Counted from the first letter of the stretch, positions 42,132 to 52,177 are shown. The stretch is DNA of 64,000 bases from Ornithinibacillus caprae (GCF_009728145.1 NZ_WOCA01000012.1:1-64000); one strand, 5' to 3'. The notes: generated by a model from the sequence alone, not told the origin. Program-made: numbers and translations.

Positions 42132-42599
42132 TTAAGCATTTCCTTTCTTTTTCTTCTCATCCAGAAATGTTGCAATTATCACTAACCCTACCCCTACAAC
42201 AAGAGCAGAATCCGCAACATTAAAAATAGGGAAGTCATAGCCAAAAAAAATAAAATCAAAAAAGTCAACAACCTCTTGATGTAAGACGCGATCAATAAAG
42301 TTTCCAATTGCTCCGCCTAGGATAAAGCTTAACGCCACAGCTAAGAGCTTGCTTTCTTTTGCAAATTTTTGCATGTAATAAATAACACCTATTATTACAA
42401 TCACCGTAATGATATAAAAGAATACCATTTTCCCAGCTAAAATCCCCCACGCAGCACCACTATTTCGGTGAGACGTAAGGTAAAAAAAGTTCTCCATAAT
42501 TGTAATTTGTTCATACAGTTCCATGTTTTTAACAACGAGCCATTTGGTAAATTGATCAATTCCTATAATGATTGCTGCAATTATGTAATACCAATACAT
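42132..42599 (-). CDS. lspA: Lipoprotein signal peptidase II
   Basis: A 155-residue, four-helix membrane aspartyl protease that removes signal peptides from prolipoproteins such as the one encoded at 25876. The catalytic Asp pair lies in [16 protein letters not shown] and [11 protein letters not shown]. The start at 42599 (MYWYYII) follows CGGAGGACG; the longer frame is not conserved. B. subtilis has ylyA between ileS and lspA; here that spot holds an R2 repeat. Confidence 0.96.
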   Translation of the reverse strand: MYWYYIIAAIIIGIDQFTKWLVVKNMELYEQITIMENFFYLTSHRNSGAAWGILAGKMVFFYIITVIVIIGVIYYMQKFAKESKLLAVALSFILGGAIGNFIDRVLHQEVVDFFDFIFFGYDFPIFNVADSALVVGVGLVIIATFLDEKKKKGNA

Positions 42600-42742
42600 T
42601 GTACGTCCTCCGATTCCATATTCTCTCAGACATCTTCTAATAATAAATACTTTATATATCTTATACTTTAATCCTGTATTTTTCAATGTTAGAAAACTTG
42701 ACTTTTGTAAAAGGTATTCTTGAAAAGAGTTCTATAGCTTTT

Positions 42743-42828
42743 TTAGAAACCCTTATACACTTACGTATAAGTTTATGGCAAAAGCCTTCATTGCACCTAT
42801 AAAGCATAGGAGAGTTTTCGTATTTTCT
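42743..42828 (-). repeat. R2 structured repeat, copy 3 (minus orientation)
   Basis: Read on the minus strand it aligns with the copies at 52178 and 53197: AACTCTCCTATGC, TGCAA, GAAGGCTT and GCCATAAA occur in the same order. The terminal hairpin CTTATAC-gtaagt-GTATAAG (42752-42771) is at the same place as the CTTGGC/GCCAAG hairpin of copy 2 although the sequence differs. It lies between ileS and lspA. Confidence 0.6.
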
Positions 42829-42835
42829 AAAAGAA

Positions 42836-42857
42836 AGCCCTCTATCTCTAGAGGGCT
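42836..42857 (-). terminator. ileS terminator
   Basis: Perfect 8-bp stem AGCCCTCT/AGAGGGCT with a 6-nt loop followed by TTCTTTT on the minus strand, 16 nt past the ileS stop. Confidence 0.85.
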
Positions 42858-42873
42858 CCTGATTAATCAATCA

Positions 42874-45630
42874 TTATGCAGTATAGTGTTCTTTTACTAC
42901 GTCAGCACAACGCGCACATAATGTAGGATGGTCCGTATCTTCTCCTACAGTGTCTGATGCAACCCAACAACGTTCACATTTTTCACCAGAATGTTTTTCA
43001 ACTTGAACGTCAACATACTTATACGCTTTCGCGTTCGGTTCACTATCACTAATAACCGCTTCGGAAACAATGAATAATTGATGTACATCTTGGATAGATG
43101 TTAACATTTTTTTCGTTTGTTCATCTTTTGGTACGACGGTAATTTTAGCTTCTAATGACTTCCCAATTACTTTTTCATTTCTCGCTTCTTCTAACGCTTT
43201 ATACACATCATCACGAACAGCCATGAATTGATTCCATTTTTCTTCTAACCCTTCGAAATTAGTAATTTCTCTTGGTTCAGGAATATCGGTTAATTGAACA
43301 CTTTCCTCCTCTACTCCAGGAATGTATTCCCATACCTCATCTGCTGTATGAGGAATAATTGGAGTTAAAAGTTTTACTAATGTTGTTAAAATTTCGTAAT
43401 AACCTGTTTGAATACTTCTACGACGATGGTTGTCCTTTGCTTCAATATATAGAATATCTTTTGCAAAATCTAAGTAGAACGAGCTTAGATCGTCTGCACA
43501 GAAGTTATGAATACGATGAAAAATAGGTGAAAACTCATATTTATCATAGCTTTCACGTACATCTTTTAGAAGTTGTTGTAAGCGATGAAGCATATAACGA
43601 TCAACTTCTTGCATTTCTGCTTCTGGTACTCGGTCCGTTTCCGGATTGAAGTCAGATAGGTTAGCTAACATAAAACGGAATGTGTTTCTAATTTTACGAT
43701 ATGCTTCTGATGTTTGTTTTAAAATATCATCGGAAATGCGTACATCTGCTTGATAATCAACAGAAGATACCCATAGTCGTAAAATATCTGCACCAAGCTG
43801 TTTTAATACTTTGCTCGGTAAAATAACATTACCTAATGACTTACTCATTTTACGACCATTACCATCTAATACGAATCCATGACTAATAATGTTTTTATAA
43901 GGTGCTTTACCAGTAACAGCAACAGATGTTGATAAAGAAGAATTGAACCAACCACGATATTGGTCACTACCTTCTAAGTAAATATCAGCAGGACGTCTAT
44001 GATCATCACGCTCTAGTAATACTCCTGCGTGTGAAGAACCAGAGTCGAACCATACGTCCATAATATCCGTTTCTTTAGTGAATTTACCATTTGGGCTATG
44101 ATTAGATGTAAACCCTTTAGGCAATAAGTCTTTTGCATCTTTTTCAAACCAAATATTTGATCCATGCTCAGCAAATAATTTTGATACGTGATCAATTGTC
44201 TCATCTGTAATTATTGGTGTTCCATCTTCACCATAGAATACTGGAATTGGAACTCCCCATGTACGCTGACGAGAAATACACCAATCCTCACGATCGCGAA
44301 CCATGTTATATAACCTAGTTTCTCCCCAAGATGGATACCAGTTTACACGTTTGATTTCATCTAGGATATCTTGGCGGAAATCTTTGATGGATGCAAACCA
44401 TTGGGAAGTAGCTCGGAAAATGGTCGGCTTTTTCGTTCTCCAGTCGTGCGGATAAGAGTGCGTAATAAATGTCAGCTTTATTAAAGCTCCAACTTCTTCA
44501 AGTTTTTCAGTTATTTCTTTATTTGCTTTATCATAGAACATTCCTTCAAATCCAGGTGCTTGCGCAGTAAATACACCTTTTTCATCAACTGGACATAATA
44601 CGTCAATACCATATTTTTTCGAAACGTAGAAGTCATCTTCCCCGTGGCCTGGTGCTGTATGAACACATCCTGTACCAGCTTCTGTTGTTACATGCTCACC
44701 TAATACCACTAACGAATCGCGATCATAGAATGGATGTCTTGCAACCACCTTGTCCGCATCTTTTCCTTTAAATGTTTTCACCACTTTTGGGTTATCCCAC
44801 TCTAACTCCGTTGTAACTGTCTCAAGTAACTCTTCAGCAATAACATACCGATCACCGTTAACTTCTACAACAACATAATTCAAAGCTGGATGTAATGCGA
44901 TCGCAAGGTTTGCTGGAATTGTCCATGGTGTAGTAGTCCAAATGATAATTTTATCACCTTGATCTAATACTCCTTTCCCGTCTGAAACCTCGAAGGCAAC
45001 ATAAATGGAAGGTGAACGCTTATCCTGATATTCAATTTCTGCTTCTGCTAGTGCTGACTCAGATGAAGGAGACCAATATACAGGTTTTAACCCTTTATAA
45101 ATGTAGCCTTTTTTAGCCATTTCTCCAAAGACTTTAATCTGTGCAGCCTCATAACCCTTTGTTAAGGTGATATATGGGTTATCCCATTCACCTCGAACAC
45201 CTAGTTGCTTAAATTGTGTACGTTGATTATTTAATTGCCCCATTGCATATTCAGCACATTTTTGTCTGAATTCAGCAACACTCATTTTTTTGCGGTCTAC
45301 CTTTTTATTTTTTGTTAATGCTGTTTCGATAGGTAACCCGTGTGTATCCCAACCTGGAACATATGGTGCGTGATATCCAGTCATTGATTTGTAGCGTGTA
45401 ATAAAATCCTTTAAAATTTTATTCAACGCATGTCCGATGTGTAGGTCCCCATTTGCATATGGAGGTCCATCATGTAAAATAAACAACGGTCTTTCTTTTG
45501 TTCGATCCTGTTGTCTTTCATATAGGTTCATATCTTCCCATTTTTCTTGTCGTTTTGGTTCTTTATTTGGCAAATTCCCACGCATTGGAAATTCCGTTTT
45601 TGGCATGAGTAACGTATCTTTGTATTCCAT
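42874..45630 (-). CDS. ileS: Isoleucyl-tRNA synthetase
   Basis: A 918-residue class I synthetase. HIGH signature HIGHALNK (about 57-64), a CP1 editing domain with [14 protein letters not shown], and KMSKS near 595. A C-terminal zinc site uses [10 protein letters not shown] and CARCADVV. The start at 45630 ([14 protein letters not shown]) follows GGAGGAAATG; the 17 upstream residues overlap the T-box terminator region. Expression should be induced by uncharged tRNA-Ile. Confidence 0.97.
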   Translation of the reverse strand: MEYKDTLLMPKTEFPMRGNLPNKEPKRQEKWEDMNLYERQQDRTKERPLFILHDGPPYANGDLHIGHALNKILKDFITRYKSMTGYHAPYVPGWDTHGLPIETALTKNKKVDRKKMSVAEFRQKCAEYAMGQLNNQRTQFKQLGVRGEWDNPYITLTKGYEAAQIKVFGEMAKKGYIYKGLKPVYWSPSSESALAEAEIEYQDKRSPSIYVAFEVSDGKGVLDQGDKIIIWTTTPWTIPANLAIALHPALNYVVVEVNGDRYVIAEELLETVTTELEWDNPKVVKTFKGKDADKVVARHPFYDRDSLVVLGEHVTTEAGTGCVHTAPGHGEDDFYVSKKYGIDVLCPVDEKGVFTAQAPGFEGMFYDKANKEITEKLEEVGALIKLTFITHSYPHDWRTKKPTIFRATSQWFASIKDFRQDILDEIKRVNWYPSWGETRLYNMVRDREDWCISRQRTWGVPIPVFYGEDGTPIITDETIDHVSKLFAEHGSNIWFEKDAKDLLPKGFTSNHSPNGKFTKETDIMDVWFDSGSSHAGVLLERDDHRRPADIYLEGSDQYRGWFNSSLSTSVAVTGKAPYKNIISHGFVLDGNGRKMSKSLGNVILPSKVLKQLGADILRLWVSSVDYQADVRISDDILKQTSEAYRKIRNTFRFMLANLSDFNPETDRVPEAEMQEVDRYMLHRLQQLLKDVRESYDKYEFSPIFHRIHNFCADDLSSFYLDFAKDILYIEAKDNHRRRSIQTGYYEILTTLVKLLTPIIPHTADEVWEYIPGVEEESVQLTDIPEPREITNFEGLEEKWNQFMAVRDDVYKALEEARNEKVIGKSLEAKITVVPKDEQTKKMLTSIQDVHQLFIVSEAVISDSEPNAKAYKYVDVQVEKHSGEKCERCWVASDTVGEDTDHPTLCARCADVVKEHYTA

Positions 45631-45664
45631 ACTTAACATTTCCTCCTTCATAGATCTAACAAAA

Positions 45665-45932
45665 TTAAAAAAAGCCTTCAAATCCCAAAAGGGACGAGAA
45701 GACTCGCGGTACCACCCTTATAAATTTAAAATGTTGCATTTTAAATTCACTTGATATTCGTAACGTGAACTATCCGTCCAATTCTACTAGATGGTCTTTC
45801 GAATGGATACTCAAGAGTGATTTTCTAAAAGCACTGCTGTATCAGGCTTACACCATCCCTGACTCGCTAAAACAGATAAATTGCTTTTATACTTTCTCTA
45901 TCCTTGTATTTTTACTAGTATTAACTTTACGT
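45665..45932 (-). promoter_or_regulatory. T-box riboswitch (isoleucine)
   Basis: The minus strand shows the T-box antiterminator sequence AGGGTGGTACCGCGAGTC (about 45700-45717). An intrinsic terminator follows at 45673-45704 (AGTCTTC…CCC/GGG…GAAGGCT plus seven Us). The upstream stem I region contains AAAATCACTC, where ATC is the likely isoleucine specifier codon. It occupies most of the 340-bp gap between divIVA and ileS. Confidence 0.95.
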
Positions 45933-45938
45933 GTATGA

Positions 45939-45967
45939 ATTATATGTAAAAATCCAAAAAACGTCAA
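45939..45967 (-). promoter_or_regulatory. ileS promoter
   Basis: TTGACG (45962-45967), 17-nt spacer and consensus TATAAT (45939-45944), placing the start near 45932, just before the T-box. Confidence 0.85.
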
Positions 45968-45970
45968 GAT

Positions 45971-46474
45971 TTAAGACTCATTATTGATCAATTCAAGCTC
46001 TTCGCCCATTTCGACATCAAATAATTCATCCCAGTCATCCGTTTCGATCATATCCAACTGAGCCTCCACTAGCATTTTTAGTCGTGTTCTAAATACTTTA
46101 GCTTGTTTCTTTAACTCTTCCACTTCTAAAGAAATACGTCGCGATTTCGTTAACGCTTCGTTAATAATCCGATCCGCATTTTTCTCTGCTTCTTTAATGA
46201 TTAATTTCGATTCTTTTGACGCATTACCTTTTAATTCTTCAGCAGTTTCCTGAGCTATTAAAATAGATTTATTAAGTGTACCTTCAATATTGGTAAAATG
46301 ACTTAGTTTTTCATTGAGCTGCTCTACTTTTTCTTTTAATTCTTTCTTTTCTCGTATTACCATTTCATAATCTTTTATAACCTGATCTAAAAATTCATTA
46401 ACCTCATCTTCATCATACCCTCTAAAACCTCTTGTAAACTCTTTGTTATGAATATCTAGTGGTGATAATGGCAC
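45971..46474 (-). CDS. divIVA: Cell division initiation protein DivIVA
   Basis: A 167-residue curvature-sensing coiled-coil protein. The N-terminal lipid-binding domain LSPLDIHNKEFTRGFRGYDEDEVNEFLDQV is followed by coiled coil from about residue 25 to 140. It recruits MinJ/MinCD to poles and division sites. The start is GTG at 46474 (PLSPLDIHN…), six nt after AAGGAGGTG; the longer ATG form adds ten unconserved residues. Confidence 0.95.
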   Translation of the reverse strand: MPLSPLDIHNKEFTRGFRGYDEDEVNEFLDQVIKDYEMVIREKKELKEKVEQLNEKLSHFTNIEGTLNKSILIAQETAEELKGNASKESKLIIKEAEKNADRIINEALTKSRRISLEVEELKKQAKVFRTRLKMLVEAQLDMIETDDWDELFDVEMGEELELINNES

Positions 46475-46611
46475 AGAGGCCACCTCCTTACAATATTTGA
46501 TCATTCTATGTTAATAATAAAAATTTATAAACGTTATAATAGCTTATTTCGACAAAAACCTCTAAAGTCCTGCAAAAATAGTGAAATATATTTTAAAAAT
46601 AATGTTTTACG

Positions 46612-47391
46612 TTAATCACGTAAAACAGCTGTAGTAATTCTTATTTTATCTTTTTTGGTTTGACCATTTATACGTACAAGCATACTTCTACCTTTTCCAC
46701 GTAATGATATAAGGTCATTTTCTTGTAGTAGAAATTTCCCATCCTCTACTAGCTTATAATTTACTTTTACATACTTCTTTTCAATATATTCTGAAGCAAC
46801 CTTACGAGAAATATGATAAATTTCTTTTAAAACATTATCTAGCCGTAATGAGGAAACAGTTTGATCTGTTTCTACCCAATTTGGAGCAATTTCAAGAAGA
46901 TTTTCGAGTGGTTGTTCCTCTAATTTGATCGTTGCCTTTTTGAAAGAGGATAGGTTAGTCAATACATACATTGCGATGTCATTCGTCGTAATAAGTTGAA
47001 TGAGACCGTCTTTAACAACAATATCCCCTAGTTTCTTACGCTTAATTCCTAATGATAAAAAGGAACCCATTACATCTCGATGGGATAAGGTAATAAACTT
47101 CTCTTGGTAGGATGCCTGTAAACATGTTAACTCAAAATCTTCTTGTGCTATTTCTTCATAGTAAGGAGCAATAATTACTCGTTTCCGTTCCGAATACTTT
47201 CCCCCACCAAATTGTTGAACTTGAATTTCATCATTGCTTGTCCCAACTAACATATCAACAATTTGTTGTTCACGCGGGTCAAGAAAGTCGGTCAATTTCC
47301 GCTGATAAGATCGTTCTACCTCATTAATCCAAGACAATACTTGATCAATAAAGTCATGTTCTTCTTTTCTAAAGTGCTGATAAATATCCAT
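46612..47391 (-). CDS. ylmH: YlmH, S4-domain RNA-binding protein
   Basis: A 259-residue protein with an N-terminal globular region (DFLDPREQQIVDML) and a C-terminal S4 RNA-binding domain (about 185-245: VSSLRLDNVLKEIYHISRKVASEYI). In B. subtilis YlmH is linked to rescue of stalled 50S-peptidyl-tRNA complexes alongside RqcH, whose gene is also in this window. Conserved place between ylmG and divIVA. Confidence 0.92.
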   Translation of the reverse strand: MDIYQHFRKEEHDFIDQVLSWINEVERSYQRKLTDFLDPREQQIVDMLVGTSNDEIQVQQFGGGKYSERKRVIIAPYYEEIAQEDFELTCLQASYQEKFITLSHRDVMGSFLSLGIKRKKLGDIVVKDGLIQLITTNDIAMYVLTNLSSFKKATIKLEEQPLENLLEIAPNWVETDQTVSSLRLDNVLKEIYHISRKVASEYIEKKYVKVNYKLVEDGKFLLQENDLISLRGKGRSMLVRINGQTKKDKIRITTAVLRD

Positions 47392-47403
47392 TTTTACAAT
47401 CCT

Positions 47404-47673
47404 TTAAAAAGCAATAAAACGATATAGTTCCCATATACCTGTTCTTGCTAAATGTAATACTAGAATAGCTACAATTGGAGAAAGATCAATCATTCCAAGT
47501 GGCGGTATAATTTTACGAAATGGCTCTAAATAAGGCTCACAGATCTTAGTTAGAAAGCTACCAAATGCTGATTCACGTGCACCCGGAAACCATGACATAA
47601 AAATATAAATAATTAACCCAAAACTATATATGTATAGTGCAGTATCCAATAAACTAAAAATTTGATACATCAA
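47404..47673 (-). CDS. ylmG: YggT family membrane protein YlmG
   Basis: An 89-residue protein with two membrane helices (about 8-28 and 65-85) and the YggT motifs [28 protein letters not shown] and [11 protein letters not shown]. It is associated with division and membrane function; the molecular role is unclear. It starts directly after the sepF stop. Confidence 0.93.
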   Translation of the reverse strand: MMYQIFSLLDTALYIYSFGLIIYIFMSWFPGARESAFGSFLTKICEPYLEPFRKIIPPLGMIDLSPIVAILVLHLARTGIWELYRFIAF

Positions 47674-48093
47674 TTACCATCCTTTATTAATTTCTTCTTC
47701 TAATAGTGAATCGGAAATGGATCCAGTTACATCTACATTATCTGGAACACATAAAAATGTTTGTGACCCTAGCTTTTGCATTTTACCATTTAGTGCATAT
47801 ACAGTGCCACTTAAGAAGTCTATTATATGTTTTGCCTGCTGATGATCTGTACGTTGCAAGTTAATAACTACTGCTCTACGATTTATAATATTATCAGCAA
47901 TATCTTGTACCTCATTATATGTTCGTGGTTCACAAAGTACCACCCTAGAATTTGTTTTTTCGATACTCTTTAACGTAACAACATTATCTCTTTTTATATT
48001 TCTTTCAGGCTCTGAGTACTCTACTGATTCCTCAATATATTCATATTCGTCATCCATCGCAAAAAAGTTTTTAATTTTATTTCTAATACTCAT
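47674..48093 (-). CDS. sepF: Cell division protein SepF
   Basis: A 139-residue FtsZ-binding membrane anchor. An N-terminal amphipathic membrane helix (MSIRNKIKNFFAMDDEYEY) and an acidic linker precede the C-terminal SepF domain (about 55-135: RVVLCEPRTYNEVQDIADNI, RRAVVINLQRTD). It aligns FtsZ filaments into rings. Part of the ylmE-sepF-ylmG-ylmH-divIVA run. Confidence 0.95.
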   Translation of the reverse strand: MSIRNKIKNFFAMDDEYEYIEESVEYSEPERNIKRDNVVTLKSIEKTNSRVVLCEPRTYNEVQDIADNIINRRAVVINLQRTDHQQAKHIIDFLSGTVYALNGKMQKLGSQTFLCVPDNVDVTGSISDSLLEEEINKGW

Positions 48094-48106
48094 TGTTTCA
48101 CCTCAC

Positions 48107-48793
48107 TTATCCTTTAGACCCTACTAGTTTCGATCCAATACGAATATGTGTTGCACCTTCCTCAATAGCAACCTGATAATCATTACTCATCCCCATAGAT
48201 AGGTAATTACAAGGTGCATAAGTAATTTTTTGATCTCTTATCGAATCCCTTAGCGTTACTAACTCTCGGAAAATACGACGTAAACGTTGTTCATCATCAA
48301 TATGTGGTGCCATTGTCATTAATCCAACAACACGGATATTCGAATATGGAGCAAGATCCTCCACAAATCTCTGAACATCATCAGGGTGAAGCCCATGCTT
48401 GGATGCTTCACCACTCACATTTACTTGAATAAAACATTCCATGGGTTGTTCTGTACGCTTGTCTATTTCTTTTGCCAATGATAGCCGGTCTAACGAGTGA
48501 ATTACATCCACTTTATCGACAATCTCTTTAACCTTTCTCGATTGTAACGTACCGATAAAATGCCATTTCGCTCGTTTACCAAAATAATTATACTTTTCTA
48601 GGAATCCTTCTAGACGATTTTCGCCAAGATTAGAAATCCCTGCCTGTATTGTTTCTTCTGTTCGTTCTATTGTAACATATTTTGTCACACCGATTATGGT
48701 AATTTCCTCAGGATTTCGATTATTTTTGCTACAAGACTGTTTTATATTAGATGAAATTGTGTCCAAATTTGCTGCTACGTCCATTATTGCCAA
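48107..48793 (-). CDS. ylmE: PLP homeostasis protein (YggS/YlmE family)
   Basis: A 228-residue alanine-racemase-like TIM barrel binding pyridoxal phosphate. The PLP lysine is in IIGVTKYVT (about residue 37), with GENRLEGF, WHFIGTLQSRK, and the phosphate loop LSMGMSNDY…RIGSKLVG. It helps keep free PLP low. Located 13 nt from ylmD and 13 nt from sepF. Confidence 0.94.
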   Translation of the reverse strand: MAIMDVAANLDTISSNIKQSCSKNNRNPEEITIIGVTKYVTIERTEETIQAGISNLGENRLEGFLEKYNYFGKRAKWHFIGTLQSRKVKEIVDKVDVIHSLDRLSLAKEIDKRTEQPMECFIQVNVSGEASKHGLHPDDVQRFVEDLAPYSNIRVVGLMTMAPHIDDEQRLRRIFRELVTLRDSIRDQKITYAPCNYLSMGMSNDYQVAIEEGATHIRIGSKLVGSKG

Positions 48794-48805
48794 TTCTCCT
48801 CTCCT

Positions 48806-49618
48806 TTAGAATCTCCTATAACCAATATATCCTAACATTCGCCCAGTTTTTCCCTGATCTCTTCTATGGGAGAAAAATAGCGATTGATCAGTATACGTGC
48901 AATAATTTGTTACATCTATATTATTACGAATAACACCACATTGTAAAAGAATTTCAACGTTTAATTGCTTTAAATCTAATAAAAATTTCCCCTCACCTGA
49001 TTGTAATATGGTATTTTCCCTAAGTACTGGGTCAATATGTTGAAGAACATGATCATTAACTTCATATTTTTCTTGTGAGATACACGGACCAATGGCAACT
49101 AGTAGATTCTTAACATCAACACCTATTGACTGAAGTTTGTTTACCATTTTTTCTGCAATTCGATTTACAGTCCCTTTCCAACCAGCATGAGCAATCCCTA
49201 TATATCCGGTATGAGGATCATAAAAATATAAAGGGACACAATCAGCAAAAAAAGCAGTACACAATACACCGGATTCGTTTGTAATTAATCCATCGGTTCC
49301 TTGAATAGAGCTTTCATAACTAGTTGAGCCTTTCCCCCTGTCATCTAGTGTTACCATATGCACATTGGAATGATGTACTTGTTCACCGGATACCCAGTTT
49401 TCTAATGGAAAACCCAATTGTTCAGCTAATATTTTACGATTAGAAATAATTCTTTCTTTATCATCTGCAACATGTAACCCTAAATTAAGTGAGTCGAATG
49501 GGGATTTACTTTCTCCACCATTTCTAGTTGTAAAACCTGCAATTAAATGAGGATGTTTTTGCTGCCATTTTTGTATCGATAAAAAGGATTCTGTTTCTGG
49601 TAGAAAAGTTTCTGCCAT
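48806..49618 (-). CDS. ylmD: Peptidoglycan editing factor PgeF / multicopper polyphenol oxidoreductase family (YlmD)
   Basis: A 270-residue DUF152 protein. The zinc-site ligands are EQVHHSNVH (first His), ADCVPLYFYD (Cys) and GIAHAGWKG (second His), with CISQEKYEV and FSHRRDQGKTGR following. Family members have purine nucleoside phosphorylase or deaminase activity and remove wrong amino acids from peptidoglycan precursors. First gene of the ylmDE-sepF run. Confidence 0.92.
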   Translation of the reverse strand: MAETFLPETESFLSIQKWQQKHPHLIAGFTTRNGGESKSPFDSLNLGLHVADDKERIISNRKILAEQLGFPLENWVSGEQVHHSNVHMVTLDDRGKGSTSYESSIQGTDGLITNESGVLCTAFFADCVPLYFYDPHTGYIGIAHAGWKGTVNRIAEKMVNKLQSIGVDVKNLLVAIGPCISQEKYEVNDHVLQHIDPVLRENTILQSGEGKFLLDLKQLNVEILLQCGVIRNNIDVTNYCTYTDQSLFFSHRRDQGKTGRMLGYIGYRRF

Positions 49619-49684
49619 GTTACTCCCCCCTATTCTATAACTCCCCTTATTTTAACACATCTTACATAATTTTTTGAGAAAGTT

Positions 49685-49939
49685 TCACTCAATAAGTAAG
49701 CGTTGACTTTGTGCATCTCTAACTAATATCACATCCATACCAATCGTGACGATTTGATCCCAGTATATAATTAGTTCATCTGCTTTTCCAAATAATCCTC
49801 CCTTGTCTTTTAAATATATTACCAGTGCAATTATCCGCCCACGATTTGGGTCAATTTCTAAATCAGATATGTGACCGAGTCTTTTCCCATCATTAATAAC
49901 AATAACTTCCTTTGTTTGAAGTTCTGATAATGTGACCAT
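49685..49939 (-). CDS. ylmC: PRC-barrel protein YlmC/YmxH
   Basis: An 84-residue PRC-barrel protein with KEVIVINDGKRLGHISDLEID and a second strand set VILVRDAQSQRLL. Small PRC-barrel proteins of this family follow sigG in endospore formers and are often sporulation-expressed; the role is unknown. It is separated from sigG by an R1 repeat and a terminator, so cotranscription with sigG looks unlikely here. Confidence 0.88.
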   Translation of the reverse strand: MVTLSELQTKEVIVINDGKRLGHISDLEIDPNRGRIIALVIYLKDKGGLFGKADELIIYWDQIVTIGMDVILVRDAQSQRLLIE

Positions 49940-50043
49940 CTAAATCACCCCACCTTACCAAAATATATATGCATGACCTATTTAATTTATCCTTCACGTA
50001 CAAAAGAGCCTTCCCATCTTTGCTTAATAAAATGTCATAAAAA

Positions 50044-50070
50044 AAGAACAGGCCACAATGTCCTGTTCTT
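50044..50070 (-). terminator. Terminator downstream of sigG region
   Basis: 9-bp perfect stem AAGAACAGG/CCTGTTCTT followed by seven Ts on the minus strand. It lies on the ylmC side of the R1 copy, so transcripts from sigG would read through the repeat before stopping. Confidence 0.88.
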
Positions 50071-50126
50071 GATCTAAGTATTTACTTATTTCACATAAAT
50101 TTCGTTGGTTATTAAATTTCCCAGTT

Positions 50127-50502
50127 GATATAGAATTCATTCATGGATTTACTTTCTACCTCACCTTCGAAACAAGTGCCATAACACCGCTACGGCAGAA
50201 TATTTCGTTTTCACTTCCAGCACAAGGGCGACATCTGTTCAAGCTCCTTTCAGTCACTTTCACAGTGTCCACTTTGCCCTTGTGCCTAGGAACTATGCTT
50301 CGAAGTGATGCAAGAAGACGTAGGCGCATTTGCGGGGTCTTCAGAAACGTACTGTGCTGTTTGTTCCCGCAGGAGTCTACATATTTAGCCTACGCAAGCT
50401 AGTGTTCTAATTAAATATGTTTTAAGAACGATACTTTATACGAAAGGAGTATACACTTCTCAGAGCATTTTCATAGAAATAAGTTACTGCTCATTCTATA
50501 TC
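50127..50502. repeat. R1 intergenic element, copy C
   Basis: It fills most of the 592-bp gap between ylmC and sigG. The right end AAGTTACTGCTCATTCTATA (50481-50500) is the inverted terminal repeat of the family; the left end GATATAGAAT is a weak match. Inside are ACACCGCTACGGCAGAATA (from about 50186) and a 9-bp hairpin arm pair CACAAGGGC/GCCCTTGTG (about 50220-50285), the latter block partly shared with copy D. The rest of the gap shows no gene. Confidence 0.72.
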
Positions 50503-50531
50503 CTTTATGATATAAACCTCCATGAATTATG

Positions 50532-51311
50532 TTATTCGAACATTTGCTTATTCATTTGGCTGATGGCTGCTTTTTCTAAGCGAGACACCTGAGCTTGGGA
50601 GATTCCAATCTCATCTGCAACCTCCATTTGTGTTTTCCCTTGAAAAAACCGCTTATTTAAAATCATCTTTTCTCGTTCATTTAATTGATACATTCCTTCT
50701 TTCAATGAAAGCTTGTCAACCCATGTTTCATCCTTATCCTTATCGTCACTAATTTGGTCCATCACGTATATTGGATCTCCACCATCATTATAGATAGGTT
50801 CAAATAGAGAAACAGGATCCTGTATTGCATCCATAGCAAATACTATATCCGAGTGTGGTACGCCCATTTCTTCGGCAATTTCCATAGGTGTTGGTTCTTT
50901 TGATGTCTTGTTAATTAATTTTTCACGTACTTGTAATGCCTTATAGGCAATGTCTCGGAGAGATCTAGATACACGTATTGGATTATTATCACGCAAGTAT
51001 CTTCTAATCTCCCCGATAATCATCGGAACTGCGTACGTAGAAAATCGAACATTGTGACTTAAATCAAAATTATCAATAGATTTCATCAGTCCAATACAAC
51101 CAACTTGAAATAGATCGTCTACATACTCTCCACGATTATTAAATCGTTGAATTACACTCAATACTAGACGCAAGTTTCCGTTTACTAGTTCCTCTCTTGC
51201 TGAAATATCTCCATCTTGCATCTTAATGAAAAGTTCTCGCATTTCTTCATTTGTTAATACCGGTAATTTTGAAGTGTCTACACCACAAATTACTACCTTA
51301 TGTCTAGTCAT
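50532..51311 (-). CDS. sigG: RNA polymerase sigma-G factor
   Basis: A 259-residue late-forespore sigma factor, MTRHKVVICGVDTSKLPVL at the start. Region 2 has DLFQVGCIGLMKSIDNFD and FSTYAVPMIIGEIRRYLRDN. Region 4 ends with EVADEIGISQAQVSRLEKAA. The start at 51311 follows GGGAGGG by six nt; the longer frame runs through its own promoter. Own SigF/SigG-type promoter at 51347-51376, plus possible read-through from sigE. Confidence 0.97.
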   Translation of the reverse strand: MTRHKVVICGVDTSKLPVLTNEEMRELFIKMQDGDISAREELVNGNLRLVLSVIQRFNNRGEYVDDLFQVGCIGLMKSIDNFDLSHNVRFSTYAVPMIIGEIRRYLRDNNPIRVSRSLRDIAYKALQVREKLINKTSKEPTPMEIAEEMGVPHSDIVFAMDAIQDPVSLFEPIYNDGGDPIYVMDQISDDKDKDETWVDKLSLKEGMYQLNEREKMILNKRFFQGKTQMEVADEIGISQAQVSRLEKAAISQMNKQMFE

Positions 51312-51356
51312 TCTGTACCCTCCCAGTTGGAGATGCTGTTCATGGACAGTATCTCC
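51312..51356 (-). promoter_or_regulatory. sigG leader with alternative hairpins over the Shine-Dalgarno
   Basis: In order on the minus strand: GGAGATACTGT, ACAGCATCTCC, AACT, GGGAGGG (Shine-Dalgarno), TACAGA, ATG. The middle CATCTCC can pair with the upstream GGAGAT or with the GGAG of the Shine-Dalgarno, but not both. A translation-reducing leader hairpin is known for B. subtilis sigG; the two-state view is inference. Confidence 0.55.
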
Positions 51357-51376
51357 TCTAGGAAGGGTTTTTATGC
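51347..51376 (-). promoter_or_regulatory. SigF/SigG-type forespore promoter of sigG
   Basis: -35 GCATA (51372-51376), 15-nt spacer and -10 GGAGATACTG (51347-51356) match the forespore consensus GYATA / GGnnAnAnTR at every fixed position. Confidence 0.78.
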
Positions 51377-51432
51377 AAAGCATTTTTTGTTGAAATGGCT
51401 AAAAAAATGTCGGATTACTTATCATATCTAGG

Positions 51433-52152
51433 CTAAACCATTTTATTAAATTCTTTTTTTAATCGCCTAATAATTTTCTTCTCTAATCGTGAAATGTATG
51501 ATTGAGAAATCCCTAACATGTCGGCAACATCCTTCTGCGTCTTTTCTTCTTCTCCAACTAAACCAAAGCGTAATTCCATAATTTGTTTTTCCCTGGCATT
51601 TAATTGAGATAGAGCATTTTGAAGTAAGTGTTTATCAACTTTTGTCTCTAGGTTTTTAGTAATAATATCTTCTTCAGTTCCTAAAACATCAGAAAGTAAC
51701 AACTCATTCCCATCCCAATCAATATTTAAAGGTTCATCAAATGAGATTTCGGATTTTAGTTTATTATTCCTTCTTAAGTACATAAGAATTTCGTTCTCTA
51801 TGCATCTTGATGCATATGTAGCTAATTTAATTTTCTTCTCCGGATTAAACGTATTAACGGCTTTAATTAAACCAATTGTTCCAATACTAATTAAATCCTC
51901 AATATTAATTCCAGTGTTTTCAAATTTTCGAGCGATATATACAACTAAACGTAAATTACGCTCGATCAAAACAGCGCGAGCTGATTTATCTCCTTTAGGA
52001 AGTAATTCTAAAAGTTCACTTTCTTCTTCTTTTGACAACGGTGGTGGTAATGCTTCACTACCACCTATATAATATATCTCTTCAGACTTAATACCTAATT
52101 TAATAAGGATTTTATACCACCATAAACGCATCCTTAACTTCAATAGTTTCAA
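51433..52152 (-). CDS. sigE: RNA polymerase sigma-E factor precursor (pro-sigma-E)
   Basis: A 239-residue mother-cell sigma factor, same length as in B. subtilis. The N-terminal pro-sequence (about 27 residues, basic and amphipathic: [19 protein letters not shown]) tethers it to the membrane until SpoIIGA cleaves before [10 protein letters not shown]. Region 2 has [19 protein letters not shown]; region 4 has [19 protein letters not shown]. The start is a TTG at 52152, eight nt after AAAGGAG; the ATG-started longer frame runs into an R2 repeat. Confidence 0.96.
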   Translation of the reverse strand: MKLLKLRMRLWWYKILIKLGIKSEEIYYIGGSEALPPPLSKEEESELLELLPKGDKSARAVLIERNLRLVVYIARKFENTGINIEDLISIGTIGLIKAVNTFNPEKKIKLATYASRCIENEILMYLRRNNKLKSEISFDEPLNIDWDGNELLLSDVLGTEEDIITKNLETKVDKHLLQNALSQLNAREKQIMELRFGLVGEEEKTQKDVADMLGISQSYISRLEKKIIRRLKKEFNKMV

Positions 52153-52177
52153 AATTATCTCTCCTTTTTTGACTGAT

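Noticed and set aside
42661-42870. 69-codon frame between ileS and lspA (possible ylyA replacement)
   Set aside because: It covers the ileS terminator and the R2 repeat and has no similarity to YlyA/DksA-type proteins.
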